A stretch of DNA of 64,000 nt. Source: Metopolophium dirhodum (lineage: Eukaryota; Arthropoda; Insecta; Hemiptera; Aphididae). The DNA lies in contig NC_083568.1 in the NCBI RefSeq assembly GCF_019925205.1, positions 2,222,237 through 2,286,236 on the forward strand, written 5' to 3'. How positions within the stretch are numbered: position 1 is the first letter of the stretch; every line of letters starts with the position of its first letter. Position numbers and translations under genes: made by a program. Shown here piece by piece: positions 53,061 through 64,000 of the stretch. The notes under the pieces were generated by a model. That model saw only the letters and a program-made list of their open reading frames with translations, searched no databases and was not told the DNA's origin.

Positions 53061-56000
53061 ACTTCAACGGTGGTTAGGAATAAGTCCTTAAGTACCTGCT
53101 ATCTATGTGAATTATTAGTAGAACAATGTATGGCCGAAGAGAGGAGATAATATTGTGTTGCAGGACAACGGGATATAATTTTTCGTAATAATGACCACTC
53201 GCAATTCGAATCACGCAAGTCTTTTGAAATATAAGAAATTTCCAAAATAGAAGCGAAATATTTTAAGTTGATGCTATAGTCAATAAGTGGGAAAATGGCA
53301 CAGTGCAAAATTAAGAAGTTATCTATAATATATTGTGATATAAATTACAATAATATTTTAATATTGATAATTTCGTTTGCTTGGATGATGAAATGAGACT
53401 GGGCGTGATATGACACGAAAATTAAAACTTTCATATTTAAAACTGTGAGTAAACATTTTCAATCTTACCAATTAAAGCATCATAGGTTTATGAATGCTGT
53501 GAATTTGACGATTACGCTTATATTATTCTTTTTGATTTATTTTTTTTACTATCGATTCATTGCGATTTTAGATAACTTTACTAAAATACTAGACATTTAA
53601 TTTCAAAATTATTAATTTATATTACGATTAATTGTAACACACTATGTACATTTTAACAGTATTAATATTCTTGATTGTTTTTTATTTTGTCTCACAAACA
53701 TTTCCAATTTCAAACGATACCTATCATAATACTTTGGTAACCGACCTCGGCTCAGAATCGTATTTAGAATTCGATGACTTATCATCGCTTTTAAATTCGT
53801 AATAAGACCTGTAGGTACGCATATAATATTAAAAGTGAATACACTGTAGTTTCTATACCTTGTCAGCTTTTTTTTATTCTGTTATCGGTTCTATATACAA
53901 GTACTTGAAACACTTTACCTCGTAAATAAAAAAATACTGATTTAAGTGGTCACCGATAATATACTGGATTTAGACAAATAAATGTATAATATAAATAAAG
54001 TTTAATATGTAAATATTAATTATTATGAGATATGACAAATCTACCAATAGTAATAAGAATAACTAATAACATTTTTATCATAATATAAGTAATTAAAAAT
54101 TGTTTACCATTGAAATCGTTTCCACAAATATAATTAATACTTACATTATGCATTACATGGGTTAATATGTACCAATATATATTCAATATTGTGTATTAGA
54201 GAAGAGTTATTTATCTTCAAAATATTGTTTATTGAATTAGTCCTGAAACTTTCTTTGATCTTTCTCAAATATTATTCATTCGATTTTTTCGAGTCGCGGT
54301 TTGTATAATTTATCTTTTTTACGTTTTATTTGAAATTATTCTTATATATTTGTAAGAAACATTAAAGGAACTTTCAGTTTTAATTCCAACGGCTTCCACA
54401 AATTAACAATTTTACTAAACAACCGCATGGATTACATTATGTTACATAACATAACATAACATACAGTTCAAAGTTTAAACAAACTTCTAAACTATAAAAA
54501 AAAATCCGTTTTCTGTGATCTATTTGGCATTAGTTTTTAATCATAAACTTAATTCGTTAATGCTATTACATTAAAGTGTGCAAAAAAATAATGTAAAATA
54601 AAAATTATTTCATACTTCAAAATAAACTTATTTATTTTTACTTATTTTGCAACAATTTTAGTTAGGTTTTATTAATAAAGTTCTATAATTAAGTTTTATG
54701 ATTACTTTATACTACCTACGGTTTTCTTTTTATTAATTTTCTCAACTACAATCTACTAGAAAACATTTTTTAGATTGCTATATAGTATACTTATTCACTT
54801 GTTGTCTAGTAGTTATTTTTGTACTTTTGGTCTTATTGTGTATATACATATGCGCGACGCGCGTAGTCTGTGATCAAAGTTAAGAGGGTGATACGGGGTG
54901 AAATTATTACTCCTCTACTTTTGTTTCATCCGCTTCTACTTTTTTTATACCTATATTCAAAAATTTAATTTAATGCTAATTGAAAGTATGTTCTGCTTAC
55001 TGAAAACTGAAACTTATTAATGTGTAGTTTTTAACATTTTAATATTGGTTGTATATAAATCTGTCTCTAATTAGAAACCATAATTTCTTTATTTATTATA
55101 TTTCTGTAGTGTATAATTCATTCTAATATACCTATATATAATATAATGGACATAGCTGATAGGCATTTCCGCTTTCAATACTTATACTATATATAGGTAC
55201 TATGCATTCGTACTGTTTTCTTGAGTGCTTGTTATCGATTAATCGTATTTTACTTTTTGAATATAAAACTATATTATGTAGGTTTAAATGAAATGAATGC
55301 TTAGTATTTAGCTTTATATATATGTGTGTATATATATATTGTCTGAAAATGTATTATGAATATTATTTCCTAACCAATCGTTTTATCTTCAACCTTGTAT
55401 TTTGTGTAATAATATATACATAAAAAAAGGCTTGCCCTTTTAAAATCATATTTAAACTGTGGATAAAATTGAATAAAAAAAACACTCGCGTTTTACTTTT
55501 CTCGTCTGTTTTTCCAACAGTATAGGCACATGGACGACATATTTTATAATGTTATTTGTTTCAACATTTGTAATCGAAAAATCACACACACACACACACG
55601 TCAGTCAGTATCTCTGTACTTGCAGACTACGCCTCTGGCTGAATAGAGGATTCTGTTTGTAGTCGTTACGTCAAATTCTCCTCTGAAATTTTCCGACACT
55701 TTTGTTTGACGTCAGAAACGCACTGTCAAGGAGTAAGGACTAACGAGGTAATTTGGGTTCGAGTATTATTCATGTGCATGCGTATTGCAATATGAGCGCT
55801 TTTTCCCAAAATTTCCTTTTTTTTAAATCAATTGCTAAAAAATATTATTTTATTTGTTTGGTTTGAACATAATTAAACAGCGCGATCGTTAAAGTTGTAC
55901 TACGCGTAGAGCCTACTATATTACTGAGCAAGTAGATATACGTGGCACTGTACAATGTACATATGTCCTCTTGTAAAATTAAGTAGTAATTAATAATTAA

Positions 56001-57560
56001 TAGTAACAAATAATAAACATGTATTATATACATATTTTATTCTAACATAAATTTATACCACTGTTTATAATATTTTAATTTATTTCTATACAACGTCGTG
56101 CATATCGAACGTTATATTATACTATGGTAAATTCCACGTAAATAGTAGGCAACAAAAATAAGAAAAATTAAATTCGTTACGTAATGGGTAAAATAAAATA
56201 TAAGAATATTTGCTCGTTATATTAACATAATATTATGTATATGTTACAACCAATATCTGATGATATCCATTTTATAAATTGAACCAACTTCAGTTGTTTT
56301 GTATACAAAAATTTTAAAGTACCTAAATAAAAATAATTTAACTTTTTTTTACTGTGCATAAATATAAAAATTTCTTTTGGTAAAGTAAACCAGAAAGTAA
56401 ACGTTCATCGTCCAATTCCGTTAATTTTTTCAAGTGGTTTAAATGCTAGACTCATTGGGACAAATATGAAAAAATAAATAAATAAATAAATAACACTATA
56501 AAATGACTATCTATATTATGCTCATTACTAGGTACACTTACTAAAATGAAGTGTTGTATTTACAGCAGCCAGTGGGTAATGAGTAAGAGCGAATTTATTT
56601 CTCGCAGAAGTATTTTTATTATTAGAAATTCAGTTATACGAGTTATTACTAACCCCATAAATAATTTTTAATATAAGTGCTTTGTTGTTTTTATCATTCT
56701 TTTATGATTTATTTATTTTTTGTGAGGGCGTATATCATTGTGTCCGTGGGCAAAATATCATAGTAACACGACCAGAAAAAAAAGAACTTTAAATACCTAC
56801 ATCATTACTTAATAATTATTGCACATTGCAGTACTACATTGGTACCATCATAATAAATGTATTGATTATTATACGCGAAATAATTTCATGGAAACCCTGA
56901 CTGATGACAACCGTTTTACTAGTCTATAGGTATTATTATTACAATATGAAATGTTATCAATCGTATTGTATGCACTTTATTAGTCATTATGCATTGTCAC
57001 TTTAGTGACTACCACTATAGTTTATCAGAACGTATACATTATAGAAATCGAGTTTTAAAACGTGTAGTTGTCTGTTGTGGTGAACATGGATGGATTCAAT
57101 AGTCAATATCGCGATTCGTAATGCAGTAGATACCTACTAAATACTTTTTTTTTTTAGTACTGTGATACTATAGCTGATACTCAATACACGATGATGTCGA
57201 TACATTAAAATTAATTTAATTTTCACTAAAATATGTTATTTTACGCCTATTCTCTAGAATATCTAAAATAGGTATGTATAATAGGTAATATTTTATTAAT
57301 TTGAAAAGTTGGTTTAATAATTCAAGGAGTCGAAAGTCTCATGCCAGATTGCATGAATAATTTATCGATTTAATGGTTCAATAATTTGTAATAGACATGG
57401 GCTCCTAAATCATGTTTAAAGAACCATATTAAGCTCACTACTGATCCGTTGAGTGATTAGCAATTGTTCATGCAACCCGGCATAAGACTGAAACCTACAA
57501 ATCACTATAGTAGATAATAATAAAAGATAAATAATATTTTGTTTTTCAACAAATATAATT
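53061..57560. other. AT-rich intronic DNA with simple repeats
   Basis: An (AC)n run lies at 55583-55599, an (AAAT)n run at about 56471-56492 and an ATAAC run at about 54445-54462. No gene or mobile element was recognised. Confidence 0.45.
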
Positions 57561-57563
57561 CAA

Positions 57564-57625
57564 TTTTTTTTTTGTCATTAGAGTGGCAACTACAAGGGTT
57601 ATTAGCTTACAATATTGACAACAGT
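57564..57625 (-). mobile_element. Fragment of a SINE 3' tail, minus strand
   Basis: A T-run is followed by GAGTGGCAACTACAAGGGTT and ATTAGCTTAC. This aligns with the poly-T plus GGCTTCAACTACTAGGTCAT-type tail of the SINEs at 5433 and 9521. The rest of the element is missing or too diverged to see. Confidence 0.4.
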
Positions 57626-60600
57626 AATATTACATTACACAAACAAAAAATTAGATAGAATTATTTAATTTATTTAATTTAGTTATTTTTAAGAATTTTA
57701 TAATTCAATAATATTGTATTATGTTATCAATAGGTATATATAATTATAGTAATAATATAGTCAGCGTTTTTTTAAAATTTTTAAGTAATAATAATATTAC
57801 GTTCCATCCAAAAAGAATGGGACAAACAAATTATTTTGCATTTCAGACATGTTTTATACAGATAGTATAAATCTACACCCCATCTGAATGTAGTGTCGTG
57901 TGGTATATTTTGAAAAAAAAATGTTATGAAATACGTGAAATAAAAATTTATTGCAACACAAAGTATAGGTACGCGATACTTTCCATAACTCATCTATGTC
58001 GGCATACAATATACAAGATACAATTTATTGTATCTGAGATACTGCACGACCCTGACGCTGAGCAATAGGTATATTCATAGCGGTCGGGTCCTTGATCCGG
58101 GAGGGTTTAACTCACATGTTCCATCAACTACCCAGTCAATTTCCCGTTTAGGATTTAACACATATCGCGCGTATATTATTATAATAATATTATGTTATAA
58201 TATAATGTACGGGCAAGATTTCTTATGCAAACATGATGAACGATGATGCATTGCGCATTTATATTATTTACATTACATTATATTATTATGTTATACGATG
58301 ATTACGATGGATACTACAGACGTAGGCTAGGTGTACACTGTACATAATATGCTATATTATATTGTAACAGGAGAAATAAGACAATTATTTTCTTTTTTTG
58401 GTTTTAGGTTCCGAGCGAGATATTGATTTTACATCGATGTGTGTTTTCTCGTCGGGTTTATTTCGGAAAAGGCTTTTAAAAAAAACTCTTCTTTAACACG
58501 TATAATATATAAGACGTGTGTTTCACCACATCGAAGTGTAGTAGCATTTGAAGATTTTAAATTCAACGCAGGTGCGTTACTTTAGAAAAGGTTATTTTTC
58601 CGATTTCCGAATAGTTTTTGAGAAAAACGTTGATGAATTATAAACGGGCGTCGGTTCTAGACCAACCCCGGTCGTTTTTGAGTGAACCAAGCTCTACTCA
58701 AAATCTTTTTTTGAACGCAATTATTTATACCATTGCTTTGAGACTTGAAAAGCAGTAGTCCACCCAGTTATATAGATTATTGCCCATTGGTATAGTATAC
58801 TACTATCACACTTTGTAGGACCTCTGGATCTTTTTTCATAATTAATTACTGGGAGGAAAAAACATCAAGGACGATGATTTTTCACATTTCTTTTCTTTTA
58901 GAATTTCAATTTTTATGTTAAAAAACGATTGTCGTCACATATCATATTTTAAGGAGCAGCCGTATAGGATCATTATAATATATTTCCTACATGTTTTTTA
59001 CTTTTTAAAGAGTAATGTTGTCCTTGTATACTTGTCTATGTTTTCCCTGAAATATTATTCTATATAAGGAATAGAATCCACCCATGACGTTTATTTATAT
59101 ATTTTTTCGACCTTCGCCAGTCGTAGGAGGTGCACGTCCCGAGTTTATCTTACCAACAACTAATCAATTGTGCTTTGGATGGCTCAATGGCTGTATTATA
59201 TTATATATCTATATATATGCATAATGTTTCTCGTTTATTAAATTTGTAATAAAATTATTCCGTTTTGGTATATTATAGAGGTATTCCGAGCGTTTGAATG
59301 TTAAGTTAGGTATTATTGCAAGGCGGCGTGGCCCACGCTAGAACAATAAATATGCACTTGAAATTTCCATTATCTGACGGATTGCGAACGATGTTATTGC
59401 AGTATTAAAGGTATAGGTAAATATTATTATTACTATACATAAATAAGAATACAATTTAAATTCCACTAGCCCCGTAGGTGTAATGTGCGCATGGTAGAGT
59501 TCAAGGGAAATTTAGATTTTTCGCTTTCGGATACAATATTAATATTAACGATCCACTCGGCAAACGTAGGTAGGTTAATAATATAATATACAGTTGAAGT
59601 ATTCAAATTCTGTTTGCTATATAGTTTCATTATTATTATTTTCATACGATCACAATATATCGTATACTCGGACATTTCAAATGAAATCCGTATAATTTGG
59701 ATTGGGCACTAATAACCTAACCTTCCTAAACCTATATAATCTTATTTTGATTTCGCGTAATTTTCTTCAACGAGCGTTTTCTTTTTTCTTTTTGTTCTGG
59801 TCCACTCGTTATTCGGTCTTAACGTACCTTTTTCTTTCTTCTTACAAACACACTAACAATATATATGTACCTATCTGCTTTTTTACTTACACAAATCCCA
59901 TTATTTTTCTACGTCATTGTTCGTATCTGTCTAAAGCGAGTTTATACATCGTTAAGTTGTTTAAGTCGTATATGGATTATGTATATTCGATTTGCAATCT
60001 GTCTATCCGTCCGCATGTCTATTAGAATATGTCATTTAGGAACTCTGAGTATGATTCCTTGTTGTTAAGGTTGCATTAAGGTATATAATATATGGTATAT
60101 ATAGTACCAGCTCTTGGCGACCGTAACTCGTGGAAATCGTAAATAATATTATTATGTACCTCGGCGTGTTACGAATTCAGTCACTAGACTACACACTATA
60201 CTAACTAAAAAATGTATATTCCTCCTGTCGCATTCAAATAATATTTCAAATCTTATGAACTTTTGAAATCAAATAAATCTATATTATTATTTTATGTATT
60301 GTTTAAATTCGACGAAAATTAACTCTGGTCAGGTGTGTGTCGCATAGACAAACAGTGTTTTCCCGAAAACATATACATAATATTATTATTAAATACGACA
60401 GTAAGTGTTCAGACAGTTAATTCAAATTTTGTAACTTTCTGAAAGTTCACCTCTACTTTTCAGTTTTATTATTATTCTGGTATTAGGACTAATATATTAC
60501 ATAAGTAGTGTGTTACAGTGGGCCTAAAATTCGTATTATATTATTTTTACTAATTTTATTGTCATTTTTCACGCATCCGTCCTCGAGCATAAAAGATTGT

Positions 60601-60774
60601 GATGTACTACCAGACGACAATAACTTATTACAAATGGGCCGACGTAAACAATGATATAACAAGTCGAATTTATCTTGAAATGTCTTACTTATGACGTATG
60701 TGGCTTCCGAGAACGTGACACAATAAGTACAAAGAAACAGTCGTCTGTATTTTCCGCTCATCTGTGAGTATATA
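57626..60774. other. AT-rich intronic DNA, nothing recognised
   Basis: Frames at 57781-57993 (minus), 59702-60025 (plus) and 60513-60836 (minus, 107 codons with ATG) show no family resemblance. The last overlaps the start of the TIR element at 60775, which argues against a real gene. Confidence 0.4.
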
Positions 60775-61621
60775 CAGTGTCCATCCATTCTCATTCCTCG
60801 CCCCCTTTTAATTCTTCCAATAAAGAAGATATTCAAAATCTGATTTTTTGAATTTTTGATTATACTTGGATAAATACCATATTTTTTAATTCTTGAGCTC
60901 GTATATGTATACTACATGAGGAGTGTCTTGAGGAGATGCCAACTTCTGTTTTTAAAATGATAACTTCCCTCTTTTCCACATTAAATTTTGTAGCAAATAA
61001 TTTTTCTGAAATTTTTTACCTTTCAAATTTCAAAATCAAAATTTGAACCAGAAGTTTTTAAGTTACTTATATAACTTTGTGCAATAAGGATATTAGTAGG
61101 TCCATGATAATATTTTTTGAAGATATGGGCTATGGTAATTCGATCATGAATATTAATCCGTCAATAATTTATAAAAATGGTCCAAATCTATTAAATTCTA
61201 GATCCGGTATTACATATATTTTATATTTTTGTAAAACCATTTTTAAGGACTATAAATGTGTAAACATTTTAATGACTGAAAAACTACTCGATTAATTTTT
61301 GAATTAGGTACATCAACATTATCCCAAAAAAAAATGATCTACTAAATAATTTACAGTAAAAATACAGGGGGTCTTGTTTGATAAAGAAGTTTGTATCGCT
61401 AAGAAACACGTACAGACTAGGTGAAACATTCTCAACGAACATGTTCGACAACAATGTTCGTCCTAGTGTGGACCCAGCTTTATGTAGCACAAAAGTCAAA
61501 AAATCTGTATCTTTCGAAAATATGGTCATGAAAAATATTTAAAAATTCCAAAACTCAGAAATTGAATACAGTTATTATTCAATTAAAAAATGGGGGTGAG
61601 CATGCTCGGTGAATCACCCTG
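60775..61621. mobile_element. Non-autonomous TIR DNA element, copy C
   Basis: The right end in reverse complement is CAGGGTGATTCACCGAGCAT followed by GCTCACCCCC, the best-preserved end of the family. The left end CAGTGTCCATCCATTCTCAT is decayed but alignable. TATA flanks both ends (60771-60774 and 61622-61625), suggesting a TATA or TA target duplication. The interior shares with copies A and B the ACTTCTGTTTTTAAAATGAT, GGTCCATGATAA and TTTTTGTAAAACCATTTTTA blocks. The 72-codon frame at 61077-61295 lies in a region that is not open in copy B. Confidence 0.7.
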
Positions 61622-61744
61622 TATATCCTACAGGTATTTGACTTTTTGTTGAAAGACCCCGATGTTATATAAATACATACCGGGAACGATGATGGTACAT
61701 AATACGCCATACCTTGTATACACAATATAATAATATACGATTTT

Positions 61745-61765
61745 GGGGGGGGGGGGGGGGGGGGG
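61745..61765. repeat. G21 homopolymer
   Basis: Twenty-one consecutive G after TTTT. The exact length is prone to sequencing and assembly error. Confidence 0.9.
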
Positions 61766-61849
61766 TGCAGTGGGTATACGCTAGGCCCGGTGTTTAAGGG
61801 CGGTAAACATTGAAGCATGAAGTGTTGTTTTTCCTGCGTACGCATTTCG

Positions 61850-62900
61850 CGTCCTGCGATTCTATTCGAATAAGTTTTTGAGCGACATTTAATAGCGTTA
61901 TCGCTATGTATAGTATCTTACTCTCGTCCGATGCGCGGCGCGAGTTCTCTTATCTATTTCGGAAGTTTTCCGACCGCATTTTCGTGTATACAATACATGT
62001 TTTGTTTTTATATATATGTATATATGGTAGTCTGTTTCTTCGTAGTGCATCGCATTTCGCGGTCCGTTAACTCGAGTTTTAATATCATCGTCTTGGCGGA
62101 GACTGCACCACCGTTCGCCGTGTTATAAGTGTTTATAAAATTCTATCTGCGAGTGACCCTATATATATATATATATAACATCATTATATACATCTATTCA
62201 AATTTATCTATAGCATAGCCGCGGAAACGACACACAATAATTGTGCTGCGCGATATGAAATGTAACTGCGCGCGGCAGAGTATAACACGCGGTGACGTTT
62301 TCCGAAAAGCTGTCATATCGAAAGAAAAAACAAAACGAAAATGGAAAAATACTTCGTTATTATTATATTACACTCTTACATCCGACGTGGTAGTCGCCCG
62401 TCGGGAACTCCATCCTTCGCGTCTCTCTCACTTGACTGTTCTCGCTATATTCTGTAGTCCAATAATTCGTCTCACGCTCTGTCATCTATATCGACAATCG
62501 TCCTCACGTAGTACATACGTTTGACTGATAACACGATAATATTTTATTATAACACTGTCATGAGTAATTTTTTTTTCCACACCGCAGTAAAGCGTAAAAC
62601 ACCCGTACCCCGTGTGATATATGCGTTTACTTTATTGCCCGAAAATGTGGTTTTACGAGCGTGTTCATATTTTGCATACTATCCTGATAAATATATATAT
62701 TATTATTATTTCGGACGAAATTCAAGGGTCCCGGTTTAGAGATCACACCACCGCGAGCCCCGGAACCTTACCCCGCTCACGTTTTAGTTCTGATTCATGA
62801 TACTTATGAACTTTATATGGTTAAAATGTGTATTTCCTTTTCATCTTTTCACAATTGTTGTTCGTCCGATTTTTTCCGTCGTTTGTTTGCGTTTCCTTTG
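61850..62900. other. CpG-denser patch in the intron
   Basis: CpG-rich words (GATGCGCGGCGCGAG, CGCGCGGCAGAG) cluster here. Short unassigned open frames lie at 61931-62128, 62243-62524 and 62521-62739, and an (AT)n run at about 62161-62176. It could be a promoter or enhancer patch; not provable from sequence. Confidence 0.28.
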
Positions 62901-64000
62901 TGACAACATTTCACACCGGATGACGTTAGTGCAATGGCGTGTTCCCATTTTAATTTAATGAAACTGATATTATACTAAAAACACATAACGTTGTTGTTTA
63001 CTCCTCGCCCGTTACGTACGCACACAATGTGCCTCGTTGTTTCCTTTAAATTTCAAAAATAACCTAATTACTTTTAAACCATTCACAAACTTTGACACTT
63101 TCAGCAAATTAATAACATAACTAGTCGGAAACACTTATGACACCGGATGACCCTGTTTTAATAAAAGTTTTAAGTGACGAACTGGAAGTATATATAGGTT
63201 ATTACTTATAACAATGGCATATAGTTGACGTGTATACGTGTACGTCAAAAGTGCGGTTTACGTTCATATTTTTGTTTTGATAAAAATACGCGGCTATTGT
63301 GTGTTTTTCTTTATACCACGGTTAAATCATATTCATAATATTATATACCTATTATATGTGTGTAATCGAACGTGCAAAGATTTATTAGCGCTTTGTTATA
63401 GGGCATCTTATGATTTCACAAAAGCCGAATTAACAAATTAATTACGTGCCAAATACGATCCTAAAATGTATTTTCTAAATGCACAATGCTAAACTTATTA
63501 ATATAGTTAGGCACACGTTAAATAGTATAATATTATAATACTATTACTATTTTAAAGTAATGTGAACTGCAGATACAGATGCGTATTAATTTGAGTGCAC
63601 AGATTATTCAAATCAATTTTCATAGATACCTCTGCCTATAATAAAATAGTAGTATTTAGTCGTTATCGTTATCTATAAACCATGCCATATCACTGTTGTT
63701 AAACATTTATGCGGAATTAAAATTTTAAGTTCTAAAATGTCACGTTGGATTTACAAGTAAAACAAAAAAAAAAAGTAAATTAAAAAATAAACTAAAATAA
63801 TGATAAGACCTGATGATGGAAATTAGATTTATGTAGGGGTACTGCATCACGCGTACGTATATAATATAATATTACTATCATGTTATATTATATGGCGTAT
63901 ACACCATAAATAATACGCATTATTATTATTATTATATAACATTGTGTATCGCTTTCAATACGTCCTGTACCTACACACAATCGCAACAGTGTATTATACA
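62901..64000. other. AT-rich DNA to the window end, nothing recognised
   Basis: TTATTATTATT runs near 63920. No supported feature. Confidence 0.45.

Larger units (their letters stand above)
26401..64000 (+). other. Following intron, running off the window (37.6 kb or more), phase 1
   Basis: The intron starts with the strong donor GTAAGT after the exon ending at 26400. I scanned for GC-rich open segments flanked by AG and GT that resemble the glutamate receptor ligand-binding domain or pore and found none. The interval may be a single giant intron. It could also hide short exons, or the gene could end differently, and the sequence does not decide this. Confidence 0.4.

Noticed and set aside
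16010..53770. AGAATCGTTTTTTAGAA at 16017 and a similar AGAATCGTATTTAGAA at 53755 as one repeat family
   Set aside because: The similarity is short and does not extend into the flanks enough to claim a shared element.
60513..60836. 107-codon minus-strand frame with ATG
   Set aside because: It crosses the left border of the TIR element at 60775 and has no family resemblance.
1..64000. CRISPR array, operons, Shine-Dalgarno sites or phage genes
   Set aside because: No regularly spaced identical repeats or prokaryotic gene packing exist. The sequence is eukaryotic intronic DNA.

Overview
The window looks like AT-rich (roughly 70% A+T by eye) intronic DNA from an insect, most likely an aphid or close hemipteran relative. 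Supporting signs are spliced GC-rich exons with GT/AG borders, dense small DNA transposons and SINEs, short runs of the arthropod telomere-type unit TTAGG, and many copies of the palindromic word AGGTACCT embedded in TAGGTACCTA-like contexts. Nothing bacterial, viral or operon-like was seen. The species assignment is an inference from composition and repeat style.

Coding content is small. Two plus-strand exons, at 2392-2787 and 26258-26400, stand out by GC content, open frame and good splice sites. They join in matching phase across a 23.5 kb intron. The joined reading frame (about 179 residues) resembles the end of the extracellular amino-terminal domain of an NMDA-type ionotropic glutamate receptor subunit, more like the NR2 class than NR1. 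Earlier exons must lie left of the window. No convincing later exon was found in the 37.6 kb to the right, so most of the window appears to be two very large introns of one gene.

The introns hold the rest of the recognisable structure. Three copies of one terminal-inverted-repeat (TIR) family lie at 1.6, 30.0 and 60.8 kb. A tRNA-headed SINE pair in inverted orientation lies at 8.6 and 9.5 kb, each copy with target duplications. A second SINE with a different, perhaps 5S-derived head (5.4 kb) and a tail fragment (57.6 kb) share the same 3' tail. TIR elements of unassigned class lie at 12.2, 23.5 and 51.1 kb. Four hAT-type miniature elements (MITEs) lie at 27.4, 31.4, 45.5 and 52.6 kb, and two pogo/Tigger-type MITEs at 22.9 and 45.3 kb. 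A broken Jockey-like LINE with its catalytic core deleted lies at 35.7-37.35 kb. Microsatellites, a 25-bp tandem array and several CpG-denser patches (about 7.0-7.45, 11.8-11.96, 38.9-39.5, 46.0-46.9 and 61.85-62.9 kb) complete the picture.

There is no evidence of a new multi-gene system. The observations most worth following are the split receptor gene, the shared SINE tail on unrelated heads, the inverted SINE pair and the unassigned TIR families.
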